Assembly (NCBI GenBank): GCA_035933635.1
Contig: DASYYY010000031.1
Location: forward strand, 62,001 to 126,000
DNA length: 64,000 nt
Source of the DNA: JAKIVR01 sp035933635
Lineage (GTDB): Archaea > Thermoplasmatota > Thermoplasmata > Lutacidiplasmatales > UBA184
Reading direction: 5' to 3'
In this document: piece after piece, positions 7,274-16,416 of the stretch
Layout: every line of letters begins with the position of its first letter
Position numbering within the stretch: the stretch's first letter is position 1
Translations under genes and position numbers: made by a program
The notes under the pieces: generated by a model
The model's database searches: none
What the model saw: only the letters and a program-made list of their open reading frames with translations
What the model was told of the DNA's origin: nothing

Positions 7274-10200
7274 GTGCGACCGCGAATCCCCCCGGCGATG
7301 AACACGATCCCAACGTTGCTGTGCTCGTTCCCACTAGATGGCGACTCAGACATCTTCGGATCGCCTTGCGGTCAATCGGCCTACAAACGCTCGCGCCGGT
7401 TCGGGTCCTTGTGGTCGGCGAGGATAGAGAGGACCTACCCACGGAGGACGAGCAACGCCAGTGGGCCTCGGAGCTGAGGCCGGCTCACGTGGAGTGGTTA
7501 ACTAACGAACGTGACCCCGGGGTGGCAGGGGCGCTGAACACCGCACTGGCCCGGCTCCTTGCGGAGTGCGCGGACCCAACATCGACATATGTTGCCCTCC
7601 TCGACGATGACGACTCGTGGGACCACAAGTACCTCCAAAGGTCTCTCCAGGCGGCCGTCGATTCCAAGGCAGACGTCGTTGTTTCCGGGATAGTCCGCCA
7701 CGAGGACGAGAGTAGTCAAGGTAGGCCCCAGTCGGTTCCTGAGGTCCTGCGGGTGGAGGATTTCCTCGTGGGCAACCCTCATGTGCAGAATTCGAACCTT
7801 GTGGTCCGGCTGTCAACTCTTCTCGAGGCGGGGGCATTAGACGAGTTCCTCCCTAGTACTCTCGACCGCGACCTAGCCATCCGGCTTCTCGACCTTGGCG
7901 ACGTTCGGGTGGTCCGGGTTGACGAACCCCTAGTACACCACTGGGCCCTGGGCCACCCTCGTCTGTCGACCCCCGGCTCCAGTACGAAGAAGCTAGGACT
8001 CGAGCGGTTCCTTCGCAAGCACGGACACCGGATGACCGTTGAAGAACGGGGCCAGTTCCTCCGTCGGGCCAAGGAACTCTTCGGCGTTTCGTTGCCGTGC
8101 GCCCCCGGACCGGCCAGCTTGCCATCCTCGCCTGTCATTCTGCCGGAACCCAAGTCGCGGCGGGCCGACATCGTGATCGGGGTCACGGTCACGCACACAG
8201 TCGCAGCGCGCCGACTCATGGAGGATTTGGGACGGCACTTCGACCACAAACCGTGGATTCGCCGGATTGTGATCTGTGACAATTTCTCCGAAACAGGACG
8301 CCTCGAGGATGCAGTCCGTCCCCTAATCGAGGCAGACCTTCCGCTCCGGTTCGTGTCCTCAGGTGAAATCGAGGCAGCGGCCTTAGAAGGTCGACTGGGG
8401 AGCTACTACATCGACCCAAACCATCGGCGTGGCATCGCATTCGGAAGGACGGCCCTTCACAGCTTCCTCTTGGAGGAGGCGGCCTCGTTCGACAACCCAA
8501 TCGTATGGGTTCTCGACGACGACGTCCGACTCGATGACATCCGGTTCGGGGACTCGCGCCAGATCGAGTCTGCTGAGGATCTCGTGGATCTCTTCTGCCG
8601 CCTTCGCGAGCTAGGTCATTCCGCGGTCGTCGGGGGAACGTGGGGCGATCCCCCGCTCCCGGCGGGGGTGCTTCTCCGGACCCAGCTGCTGGATCTATCC
8701 GAGAACCTTCGGGCGTTCGCCACTCGTGGACAATCTCTGTTGCCACCCGTCCAAGACGACGAGACCTACACCGCCAGGTTCCCGGAGTACTACTACGACG
8801 CGAGCCTTCGCCACCGGGGTCACCTCGAACTTCCATTCGGCGTCCCGGCGGAGGCGAGAGGGGAATCGGGCCTTGCCTGCTTGGAAGAGATGCTCCGACG
8901 TGTTCCCGAGATCCTCACGGGTCGGGAGGTTTTCCGGACCTGCCCCCCAGGTTTCTCCGTTCCCCCGGGTCTTGGTCTGCCGAATCGGGGTGGAAATACC
9001 CTAGTCTTCGACCTCCGGCTTCTCGCGAACTACCCGAACGTCGCACCGCAGATCGGAGGTATCGATTCCCGCCGCGGCGACACGTTCTGGTGTATTCTCA
9101 GCAGTGCGGAGCAGACAGCCTTCTCACCACGGCTCTCGGCCCTTCCGATCGGGTGCGTTCCCTTGTTCGTCCGCCATGAGCGCTCCGTAGCAGACAGGGG
9201 GCCCTTGACCCTCGTTCCAGTCGTCGCAGACGCGCTAGGTCGTGCGTTCACTCGGGCAGTCAACGAGGCGATCAATCGAGCGCCGTCGGAAGGTAGCGTT
9301 CCAAGTGCTCACAACCTGCCGGCGGCGGTCGACCCTCTCGAGATGTTTTGCCAGGCTCGTACCGCGATCTCGGAGGTCTTCGTCGCTCGTACCGAAGGAG
9401 CGGTCCGTCAGATCGAGATGAACGCGTGGAGAATCCGTGGTCTAGTTCGCACAATCCGGCATCAGCTGAAAACCCGCGAATCATGGTCAGCCGATGCGTC
9501 CGCAGTCGTGAATCGCCATCTCGACAGGATCTCCTCAACCCTCGATGCCATCGAGCTTGCCTTCTCGGGAGACTCGGTTCGGATGGGCGTTGCCTATCTC
9601 GACAAAGGAGTCGCTCGCGACGTAGTGCTCTTCCTCGAGGATCTTCCACAAATCGTCTCGAGCTACCGCCAACGGAACGGCGCCATTCTCGATCATGGCG
9701 CGCGCACCAGGGACCTGCGATTGATTCGTGCCGAGTTTCACGCGGTCGACCCTTTTTTCGTCGGCGCGGGGAAGGAAGGCCGGGTCTACCGAGATGGCTC
9801 GTCAGCGTTCAAGGTGTTCGAAGATGACACCCTCCAGGATAGCGTCGAAACGCTGACGGCCCGTCTGCCCAGGCCCGATGAGCCGAGTCACCTTCTTCCA
9901 ATCCTGGACGTTCGTCTCATCCAAGGCCGTCTAGCGATCCGCGTCCCGTTCGTCGAGGGCACTCGGTACGCCGGCGGACGCCTCAGTGAGTTACTGGCGC
10001 TCGTTCGAGAATGTCGGAGAAGGGACCTAGTTCTCACCAACCTTCACCCCGAGAACATACTCACCACCGCTCACGGCTTGTGGTACGTCGACATTGGTCG
10101 ATCCATCATCCCGTACGACCCAATGGTTTTCAGGGAGATGTGTAAGAGGGCGTACCTGTGCTACCGCTGGTACTTCCGGCCCGATCTCAAGAACCTGATG

Positions 10201-12495
10201 GCGCGGAGTCTCTACGACGAGAACCTGCCAGAATTGACCGGCTTCGAGGAGTTCCTGGGCGCTGTTGACCATCAGGACATCCATGACGTTCTGGACGACT
10301 CGTTGCTCGAAGAGCTCGCCCGGGCAGGCGTTTCCTCGGTGCTGGACTTCGGCTGCGGTAGGGGTGGCCTGACGTCGAGACTGGCCACAGCAGGTTACCG
10401 GGTGACCGCGTACGACCCGGATGCCGTCTCCCTAGCCGAAACCCGACGGCGACTTCCGGCCGTGGAAGTACTCGACCGTCCGGCGTTCGACGGTATCCGT
10501 GCCTCGGGACGGAAGTTCGAAGCGGTCGTGTGCTCGCTCGTCCTCTGCAGCATTGTCAACGAGAGGGAGGCGGAACTCGCCATCGAACAAGTCCGAGGGG
10601 TGCTCGAGCCCGGCGGAGTCCTGCTGCTCGCCCTCTGCGATCCGTTCTCCCTCGACGTGCGCGAGTCCACCGTCGCGGTAAAGGTTGGGAGCGTGGGCCC
10701 AGACTACCGCGGGCGACCTTTGGTCGAGAAGCGTGTCAACCGGACAGGGAGGACGAGACTGGATCGGCATCGGCCCCTCGCGTGGTACGCTGGAGTGCTC
10801 CACAGAGCCGGATTCACGGTCGAGTCCTCTTGGGGAACGCCGGGCATCGACGTTCCCGCCCTCTCTCCCTGTTCAGATGTTCGCCTCGTTGCCGCTAACC
10901 TGGTCGGTCCTGTAAGTCGCGAGCCCGGTGTCACCCTCCTCATCCGAACTTGTTCAATGGAGTGGGAGACCATCGAGTTCCAGATTCGTCACATCGTTGG
11001 TCAACTGGAAGGCCCTCGCCGGTTTGTCGAGAAAATTGTGGTCTATGATCGGCGCGCCGGCCCATTCGCAAGGCAGTACGCCCCGGGGAACCCTGAGGCG
11101 CTCGAGCGAACGCTCCTGGGGTTAGTGGACGAGGGCGTTGTCGATAGGATTGTTTGCGCCGACTGCGATGGAGGGGTCGTTGCCGCCGTCTACCAGCGCT
11201 GGTTTGGAGCGTCAGCGAAGGAGTCCCTGTCCTCGGCCGGCCAGCCGATCGCGGCTACCCTCCAAGGATTCGAAGCATGTCGGACCGCGTTCGTTCTCCA
11301 GATGGACAGTGACTGTCTCATCGGCCGGCGGGACCGAGGCCATGACTACCTTGGAGAGATGCTGGAGGTTTTCGCAAGGGACGAGACCGCGCTCACGGTT
11401 TCCATGTCAGTGCCCTTCCCGGAGCGCGTTCCTTACACTCCTGGCCCGGGAGGCGCCAGCTGGAGGACGGAAGTGCGGTGTTCGCTTCTCGCCCTCGACC
11501 GCCTTCACACAACCCTCCCCCTGTCAAACTCGGTGGGACCTGATGGCAGGCTCGAACTGAACTGGCACCGCTCGCTGGACGAGTTGATCGGCCGATCAGC
11601 TTTCCGCTCTTATCGTGGGGGGGACCCCCGAAGCTGGTTCGTCCATTTGCCCAACGACCGCAAGCCAAGTGTGACCGAGTGGTACAACATTGCCAAGGCC
11701 ATCGAGCGCGGGCAGTTCTACACGGGGCAACTGGGAAGAGTCGACCTCACGGGGTCGCTCGGGGACTGGCTGGGCCGTCGCGGCGATGAGATGGTAATAA
11801 TCGTCCGCGGGAAGAACGTCCCCATCTCGAAAATCGAAAGGTGTATCCGGTCGATTGAGAAGCAGGACACCCCGGAGTGGGGGGTTGTGTTCATCGACGG
11901 TGGTTCGTCGAACGGGATGGCAGAGTATCTTTCGGAGGTCGTCGCTCCGCGCATGAGTAACCGGGCAACGGTCTACCTCAACTACCGCTCCCTCCCTGTC
12001 ATCGAGAACAACGTCGTCGCAATCCGCGAGCTCTGCTCGAATCCCGATTCAGTCATCGTAACTCTGGATGCCGATGACCAGTTCATCGGTGCTCGTGCTC
12101 TCTCTAGGATAATCGCACTGTATCGTCAGGGCGCGGACGTCACGGTTGGTTCGATGCTCAGGACTGACAAGGTCGCTTCCTATCCAGTTGACTTCACTGG
12201 GTCTCGCTCGACACGGGGTGGCGGAAACGTCTGGCAGCACCTCCGAACTTTCCGGAAGCGTCTCTTTGACCGGATTCGGGAAGAGGACCTGATGATCGAC
12301 GGGCGCTGGATTCCAGACGCGGAGGACTGGGCATACATGCTTCCCATCGTGGAGATGGCCCAACATCCGGTCCATGTTCGAGACACTCTCTATTGGTACG
12401 AGCCCTCACCAGAGAAGATGGTTCGAGGAAGCGCCGAACGGGAGGCGATTATCGCGGGCATCGTTGGCAAGCCGTCGTATGGAGCGGGACCGTGA
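7270..12495 (+). CDS. Giant multifunctional glycan enzyme: GT2 - GT-like - kinase-like - methyltransferase - GT-like - GT2
   Basis: 1741 residues from GTG 7270. Domains (approximate): 14-230 glycosyltransferase family 2 with VLVPTRW and LLDDDDSWD (~110-118); 298-650 a second GT-A-like domain with VIGVTVTHT and VWVLDDDVRLDD (~412); 830-990 a kinase-like fold with GAGKEGRVYRDG as the Gly loop, LTNLHPENIL as a catalytic-loop analogue and YVDIGRS for DFG; 1020-1210 class I AdoMet methyltransferase with VLDFGCGRGGL; 1220-1490 a third GT-like domain with LQMDSDC (~1345); 1506-1741 a second clear GT2 with GGSSNG and VTLDADDQF (~1600). No membrane segment is evident, so a cytoplasmic enzyme making or capping a glycan on a carrier, protein or nucleic acid is likely. 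A kinase-methyltransferase pair recalls the chain-capping enzyme WbdD. It is coupled to both neighbours by GTGA overlaps. The exact substrate is unknown. Confidence 0.8.
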   Translation: MSATANPPGDEHDPNVAVLVPTRWRLRHLRIALRSIGLQTLAPVRVLVVGEDREDLPTEDEQRQWASELRPAHVEWLTNERDPGVAGALNTALARLLAECADPTSTYVALLDDDDSWDHKYLQRSLQAAVDSKADVVVSGIVRHEDESSQGRPQSVPEVLRVEDFLVGNPHVQNSNLVVRLSTLLEAGALDEFLPSTLDRDLAIRLLDLGDVRVVRVDEPLVHHWALGHPRLSTPGSSTKKLGLERFLRKHGHRMTVEERGQFLRRAKELFGVSLPCAPGPASLPSSPVILPEPKSRRADIVIGVTVTHTVAARRLMEDLGRHFDHKPWIRRIVICDNFSETGRLEDAVRPLIEADLPLRFVSSGEIEAAALEGRLGSYYIDPNHRRGIAFGRTALHSFLLEEAASFDNPIVWVLDDDVRLDDIRFGDSRQIESAEDLVDLFCRLRELGHSAVVGGTWGDPPLPAGVLLRTQLLDLSENLRAFATRGQSLLPPVQDDETYTARFPEYYYDASLRHRGHLELPFGVPAEARGESGLACLEEMLRRVPEILTGREVFRTCPPGFSVPPGLGLPNRGGNTLVFDLRLLANYPNVAPQIGGIDSRRGDTFWCILSSAEQTAFSPRLSALPIGCVPLFVRHERSVADRGPLTLVPVVADALGRAFTRAVNEAINRAPSEGSVPSAHNLPAAVDPLEMFCQARTAISEVFVARTEGAVRQIEMNAWRIRGLVRTIRHQLKTRESWSADASAVVNRHLDRISSTLDAIELAFSGDSVRMGVAYLDKGVARDVVLFLEDLPQIVSSYRQRNGAILDHGARTRDLRLIRAEFHAVDPFFVGAGKEGRVYRDGSSAFKVFEDDTLQDSVETLTARLPRPDEPSHLLPILDVRLIQGRLAIRVPFVEGTRYAGGRLSELLALVRECRRRDLVLTNLHPENILTTAHGLWYVDIGRSIIPYDPMVFREMCKRAYLCYRWYFRPDLKNLMARSLYDENLPELTGFEEFLGAVDHQDIHDVLDDSLLEELARAGVSSVLDFGCGRGGLTSRLATAGYRVTAYDPDAVSLAETRRRLPAVEVLDRPAFDGIRASGRKFEAVVCSLVLCSIVNEREAELAIEQVRGVLEPGGVLLLALCDPFSLDVRESTVAVKVGSVGPDYRGRPLVEKRVNRTGRTRLDRHRPLAWYAGVLHRAGFTVESSWGTPGIDVPALSPCSDVRLVAANLVGPVSREPGVTLLIRTCSMEWETIEFQIRHIVGQLEGPRRFVEKIVVYDRRAGPFARQYAPGNPEALERTLLGLVDEGVVDRIVCADCDGGVVAAVYQRWFGASAKESLSSAGQPIAATLQGFEACRTAFVLQMDSDCLIGRRDRGHDYLGEMLEVFARDETALTVSMSVPFPERVPYTPGPGGASWRTEVRCSLLALDRLHTTLPLSNSVGPDGRLELNWHRSLDELIGRSAFRSYRGGDPRSWFVHLPNDRKPSVTEWYNIAKAIERGQFYTGQLGRVDLTGSLGDWLGRRGDEMVIIVRGKNVPISKIERCIRSIEKQDTPEWGVVFIDGGSSNGMAEYLSEVVAPRMSNRATVYLNYRSLPVIENNVVAIRELCSNPDSVIVTLDADDQFIGARALSRIIALYRQGADVTVGSMLRTDKVASYPVDFTGSRSTRGGGNVWQHLRTFRKRLFDRIREEDLMIDGRWIPDAEDWAYMLPIVEMAQHPVHVRDTLYWYEPSPEKMVRGSAEREAIIAGIVGKPSYGAGP

Positions 12496-13055
12496 ACCGA
12501 CCCATCGTCTCGGTCGTCGGCGACCGGAACTTGCCGGAATCGGACCCGCTGAGCGGACTCGCGGAGGAGTTGGGTCGCGCCTTGGTCGGTGCCGGCTACG
12601 CCGTCGCGACCGGGGGCCTGGGAAGTCTAGCGGCGCACATCGCCTCCGGCGCCCGGAGTTCTGAGGAATACAGAGAAGGCCGGCTGATCGCCGTTCTCCC
12701 CGGATTCGACCCGGCCGCGGCCGAGTGCAAGGCCGACATTGTTCTGGCTACTGGTCTTGACCACGCGCGGAACTTTATCGTGGCCAACTCCGACGCGGTC
12801 GTTGCGCTGGGGGGCGGGGCCGGGACGCTATCGGAGATTGGCTTCGCTTGGGCGCTTCATCGACTTGTCATCGCCTACCGTGTCAACGGGTGGAGTGGAA
12901 AGGTTGCCGACACAAAGATTGACGAGCGAATCCGTTACCCTGACATTCCAGAGGACAGAGTGTACGGAGTGGACACTGCGTTCGAAGTGCTCGCCCTTCT
13001 CTCCAAGTTCCTCCCGCTCTATCAGAGACGGCATCAACGGATTCCGGACCGGTAG
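12492..13055 (+). CDS. TIGR00725-type SLOG/LOG-like nucleotide-binding protein
   Basis: 187 residues; GTG start overlaps the giant enzyme's stop. VSVVGDRNLPES at the N-terminus, ATGGLGSLAAHIASGA (~39-54) and LGGGAGTLSEIGFAWAL (~106-122) match the Rossmann-like SLOG superfamily; GGxGTxxE is the hallmark of LOG phosphoribohydrolases and TIGR00725 proteins. LOG enzymes split nucleoside monophosphates to base plus ribose-5-phosphate, while other SLOG proteins bind nucleotide-derived signals, including in conflict systems. The Arg before the motif (LDHARNFIVANSD) is present. As the last gene of the glycan cassette it might recycle or sense a nucleotide or nucleotide-sugar. No target can be named. 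Confidence 0.85.
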   Translation: MNRPIVSVVGDRNLPESDPLSGLAEELGRALVGAGYAVATGGLGSLAAHIASGARSSEEYREGRLIAVLPGFDPAAAECKADIVLATGLDHARNFIVANSDAVVALGGGAGTLSEIGFAWALHRLVIAYRVNGWSGKVADTKIDERIRYPDIPEDRVYGVDTAFEVLALLSKFLPLYQRRHQRIPDR

Positions 13056-13303
13056 ACTAGTTCGCCGGGCTTACTAGGACCAAAGAGTCCCCCCGCAAGC
13101 GTCCCGCGCAGTTCGCCGCATCCTCCAGGGTGTGCTCTATGGGCTAGCTTTCGTCGCACCCAACTCAGAGTGAATACCGCCCGAAACGGTCTGGCGCCAG
13201 GGCCGGGATTATCAGTCGAGGCAGGCGCATACGGGTTCGTTCCCTTCCGCATCCGACTCCTTCCTCACGTCTGCCTCAGGAGTGGGACCTGACCCCGTCT
13301 GGA

Positions 13304-13816
13304 TCATCCCGCGAGTAAGCGTGACAGAGGTCCGGGTCCCTCCATCGCGATCTGAATATTGCTCCCGAGAATTCGGGAAAACTGGTCGGTGAGATCGAAA
13401 CCCACGTCTACTCTCGGCTTGGACTCGATCTCATGCCTACGGTACGTGGCCACGCGAAGTGCATTTGCGTCGACAAGCCACCACCGCGGCTTCGGATCAG
13501 AAATGAAGAAGGCAGCGACAACCGGAGTGCGTCCAGTCGACCTCACTCCATCGAGATCCCTCTTCGACAGAGTGATGGACATCGCACCAGTCTTGGCTTC
13601 GATTGCGAACCCGCCGGAATCGCCCGCGTGGAACGCTTGGAGGTCCGGGACCCCAACAGCGTTCTTGATGACCTCGAATCCGGCGTTCTTGAACGAAATG
13701 GCAAGGAGGGTCTGCATGATCTGGCCGAACTGCTGGGCACCGAAGGAACCCTCCAGCTGTTGGACCATTGTCAGGACCCTGAGCGGATCGGGCGCACCAT
13801 CAGCCACGACCGGCAC
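13304..13816 (-). CDS. PD-(D/E)XK-type nuclease of the Rad50-like operon
   Basis: 170 residues, GTG start 17 bases inside the end of the Rad50-like frame. GVPDLQAF (Pro57-Asp58) followed by FAIEAKTG (Glu73-x-Lys75) gives the D...ExK signature of restriction-endonuclease folds, and an upstream helix (FGQIMQTLLAISFKNAGFEV) carries the usual hydrophobic core. Such domains cut DNA with Mg2+. The length is short for a stand-alone restriction enzyme, consistent with one subunit of a complex. It is translationally coupled to the ATPase, suggesting an ATPase-controlled nuclease. It could also be a Holliday-junction-resolvase-like or Mrr-like domain. Family assignment is by motif only. Confidence 0.72.
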   Translation of the reverse strand: MPVVADGAPDPLRVLTMVQQLEGSFGAQQFGQIMQTLLAISFKNAGFEVIKNAVGVPDLQAFHAGDSGGFAIEAKTGAMSITLSKRDLDGVRSTGRTPVVAAFFISDPKPRWWLVDANALRVATYRRHEIESKPRVDVGFDLTDQFSRILGSNIQIAMEGPGPLSRLLAG

Positions 13817-16004
13817 TCCCCGGTATCACCGAGGTCCCGTCGCGTGGGTTCCACCTTAGATCGTACCATAACACATCATTCGGGACCAGATCGGACCGCA
13901 AGAACCCATCGAACTCGGCGTCATGGGTTCCCACCACCACCTGCAGTGAGGGAAGGAGGCCCTTGATTACTGCAGCCAACGCTTTCTTGTGTTCGGCGTC
14001 GAGGTTCTGGCTTGGATCGTCCAGCAAGATGAACCCGAGATTGTGAGTCAGGACCTTGGCCAGCGAAAGATACGCGCTGAGGGCCACACAATTCATCTGT
14101 GCGGTCGAAAGCCGGGAGCTCGCCGAGGTTCGCTGTCCGTCCTTCGAAGAGTAGGCGACGATGCGGTACGTATTTCTCTGGACGCCCTGCACCGCCTTCT
14201 GGCTGACCTCGATCTTGAGCCCGTCGAAGTAAGGGTGGTTGCAGAGCGAACCGTAGAGCTGCGAAATATCCTCGCCGCAGCGGGCGAGGGCTTCCTGTGC
14301 CCGACCGGTGGACAGGCCGTTGAGCGCCTGGATGATTGATTCGAGCTCCGACCTCAGAGCAACGAGTTGCCTCTTATCCTACTCGAACGCCTTGGCTCCC
14401 CCATCCCCTCCACCCTCCGCCTTTTCGCGCACCCGCTGGAAATCGGAGTCCGCTTTGACGAAGCGCTGCAACACTCGCAATCGGTCAGCACCGTCATCGA
14501 GCTTTTGGAGGTCTCCCTCTCGTTCGAGGTTCAGGTTACGCAGCCCTTCGAGCTTCCCATTGACGGCTTCCTCCTCCTTCTTGATCGTGGCAAGTGGGTC
14601 CCCTGTGGTCCCCTTCTTGCCCAAGTCTCGCGACCTCCCTTCGAGTGTCTCCTTCAGCGACGCGGCGCATCGCTCGGATTCGGCCACAAGTCGACTCCGT
14701 CGCGTCTCGAGCTCTGTTAGCCCTTCGATCTTCTCCTTGGCCTCGGTTATCTCCTCGCGGAGGCGCCGTACCTCGGTGGCCTGGCCCTTGGATACCTTCG
14801 TCCGAAGAAGAGTAGCGAGCTTGGCAGCCTCTTTTGGATCACCGCACACAGGACACTCTCGGGAGGAGGGCACCGCCTCGAGGTAAGAGATAGCGTCGGC
14901 AACCACCTTCCCGTGAATATCGAGGACGTGGAGTGCCCCCTCGTTCCGCTCGATCGCCTGGAGGAGTGAGGCCCTCTCCTCCGCCCACTCCTCAGGCTTG
15001 CCGTGCTCCTTGCCATGCTCCTCCACTGCGGCTTGTGCAGTCTGAAGATCGGCTTGGGCCGTCTGAATTTCTACTCGCCACTTCTTCAGCATCCCTAGAC
15101 GGCCCACCGCCACATCCAAGGGGGATTCCTTCCCGACTGTCAACCGGATGGCCCGGGTCGCCGCCTTGATTCGGCGCGCTACGCGTTCGAGATCCTCCAG
15201 ATTCTCCGCAATAATCTCACCCGGCGGTTCGGCGTTGTACTTCGAGCAGGCTCGTCGCAAGTCCGCGATGAGGGCCTGAGTTTCGTCGAGCCCCTTCCTT
15301 AGGGTGAGTTCCTCCTCGGCATACCCTGCCCCGAGGGCTTCTTCGCGGGCACGCGACCGAGTCCCGTCGGCGACACCCCCGGCGCCGGCGAGACGTTCCA
15401 TCAGCCTCCCTTCTTGGTTTTCTATTTCGTCAAGGGCCGTGGAGACAGGTCTGAGGGGAATCGATGTCAAGAGGTTTCGAATCGTTTCGACTCCCAAGAG
15501 CCGATCCAGGGCCTCGTCTCGGTCCTTTTGATCCTCGGTCAGAAGCCCGCGGATGCTGTCTTGGTGGAGGAACGCGGCTCGATAGAAATCGTCGAACCCC
15601 AGTCCCGTCAGCCGGAAGATGAAGCCCGCCGCTCCGTCGTCATCGAGAGTCCTACCAGAACCATCTCGGACCTCAAGATTGGAACCCATCTTACCCACTA
15701 CCCGGGTTCTACTTACCCGAATGTCCTCGCTGTTCTTGGAAAGCGTTAACTGCACGGATGCACGGCCTGCGGGATGGAATAGGCTGACCAGCTCGTCACG
15801 GGTCCGGTTTTCCGGGGGTTGGAATTTCAGTTCTCCGAAAAGACCCCACTCGATGGCGCCCAGTAGAGTGCTCTTTCCTCTCCCATTCCAGGCTGAGAGC
15901 ACCGTAGCGGTGGGGCTGAAGTCGAGGTGGACCTTCTTGTTGGCTCCCCTGAAACCCTCGACCTCAAGGGTTTTCAGGTGGACCTTTCCATCGTCCGCCT
16001 TCAC
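13800..16004 (-). CDS. Rad50/SMC-like ABC ATPase, frame interrupted by one in-frame TAG
   Basis: 735 codons including the stop, from GTG 16004 (GTGA overlap with the upstream gene). Walker A SAWNGRGKSTLL lies at ~37-48, coiled coil at ~210-380, zinc-hook CPVC at 384-387 and a second coiled arm at ~395-560. ABC signature LSTAQMNCVAL is near 630 and Walker B FILLDDPSQNLD near 655, followed by an H-loop-like GTHDAEF. Everything is in one frame except codon 542, a TAG at 14379-14381. The frame stays open and plausible on both sides, and no start codon occurs until 14192, so reinitiation would lose 62 residues. Termination would leave Walker A without signature or Walker B, hence no ATPase. A nonsense mutation is the simplest reading; read-through or pyrrolysine is possible. 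The ATPase would power the adjacent nuclease. Confidence 0.8.
14379..14381 (-). other. In-frame amber codon inside the Rad50-like gene
   Basis: The minus strand reads GAG TAG GAT AAG in the coiled-coil arm after the zinc hook. Both flanks are in the same frame, so this is a substitution, not a frameshift. Several neighbouring genes end in TAG (for example 13055, 19610, 20004 and 47160), which argues against general recoding of TAG. Confidence 0.85.
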
Positions 16005-16240
16005 CGCTTCCTCTTCGTGCGGGCTCTTACTTTGACCGAGCCTGCCGCGGCCTTCATCTCCGAAGCCTCGACCTTGGCGGCTCTTCGAATCGCCTTCACC
16101 TTCCCCTCGAGAAGATTCCAGACCGCGTCTGAGCCGCCACGCTCGTAGCCCGCGTGAATCTCCTCCCACAACGGAAGGGCTCCGGCTGGTGAGCCTTGCT
16201 TCTTCAGGGCTTGAGAGACTTCCTCCTTCAGGCCCGTCAT
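16001..16240 (-). CDS. Small basic partner protein of the Rad50-like/nuclease operon
   Basis: 79 residues with helical character (GLKEEVSQALKKQGSPAGA; DAVWNLLEGKVKAIRRAAKV) and a strongly basic end (RARTKRKR). No known family recognised. Its stop overlaps the GTG of the Rad50-like gene as GTGA, so it is the first gene of a three-gene operon: small protein, ATPase, nuclease. A helical middle component is a feature of the described ABC three-component conflict systems; assigning this gene that role is inference. Confidence 0.65.
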   Translation of the reverse strand: MTGLKEEVSQALKKQGSPAGALPLWEEIHAGYERGGSDAVWNLLEGKVKAIRRAAKVEASEMKAAAGSVKVRARTKRKR

Positions 16241-16416
16241 CCGGTCACACGACAGCGCCCTCTCCTATAGAACCGCCGACTCGGAGAGGGGACACCGACC
16301 GCTCGAGACGGTCAGGGCGTTCCGGCGGGCTCAGGGCCTCCTACGGACGAGCGTTGTCTGGATTGTGGTGTCCTCGGGAGACGGCGGTGGTGGCCGGCGA
16401 GGTCCCAAGTCTCGGT

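Noticed and set aside
13800..16004. Genome-wide recoding of TAG as pyrrolysine
   Set aside because: Several intact genes in the window use TAG as their natural stop, including the Ubl, the E2-like protein, HerA and the integrase.
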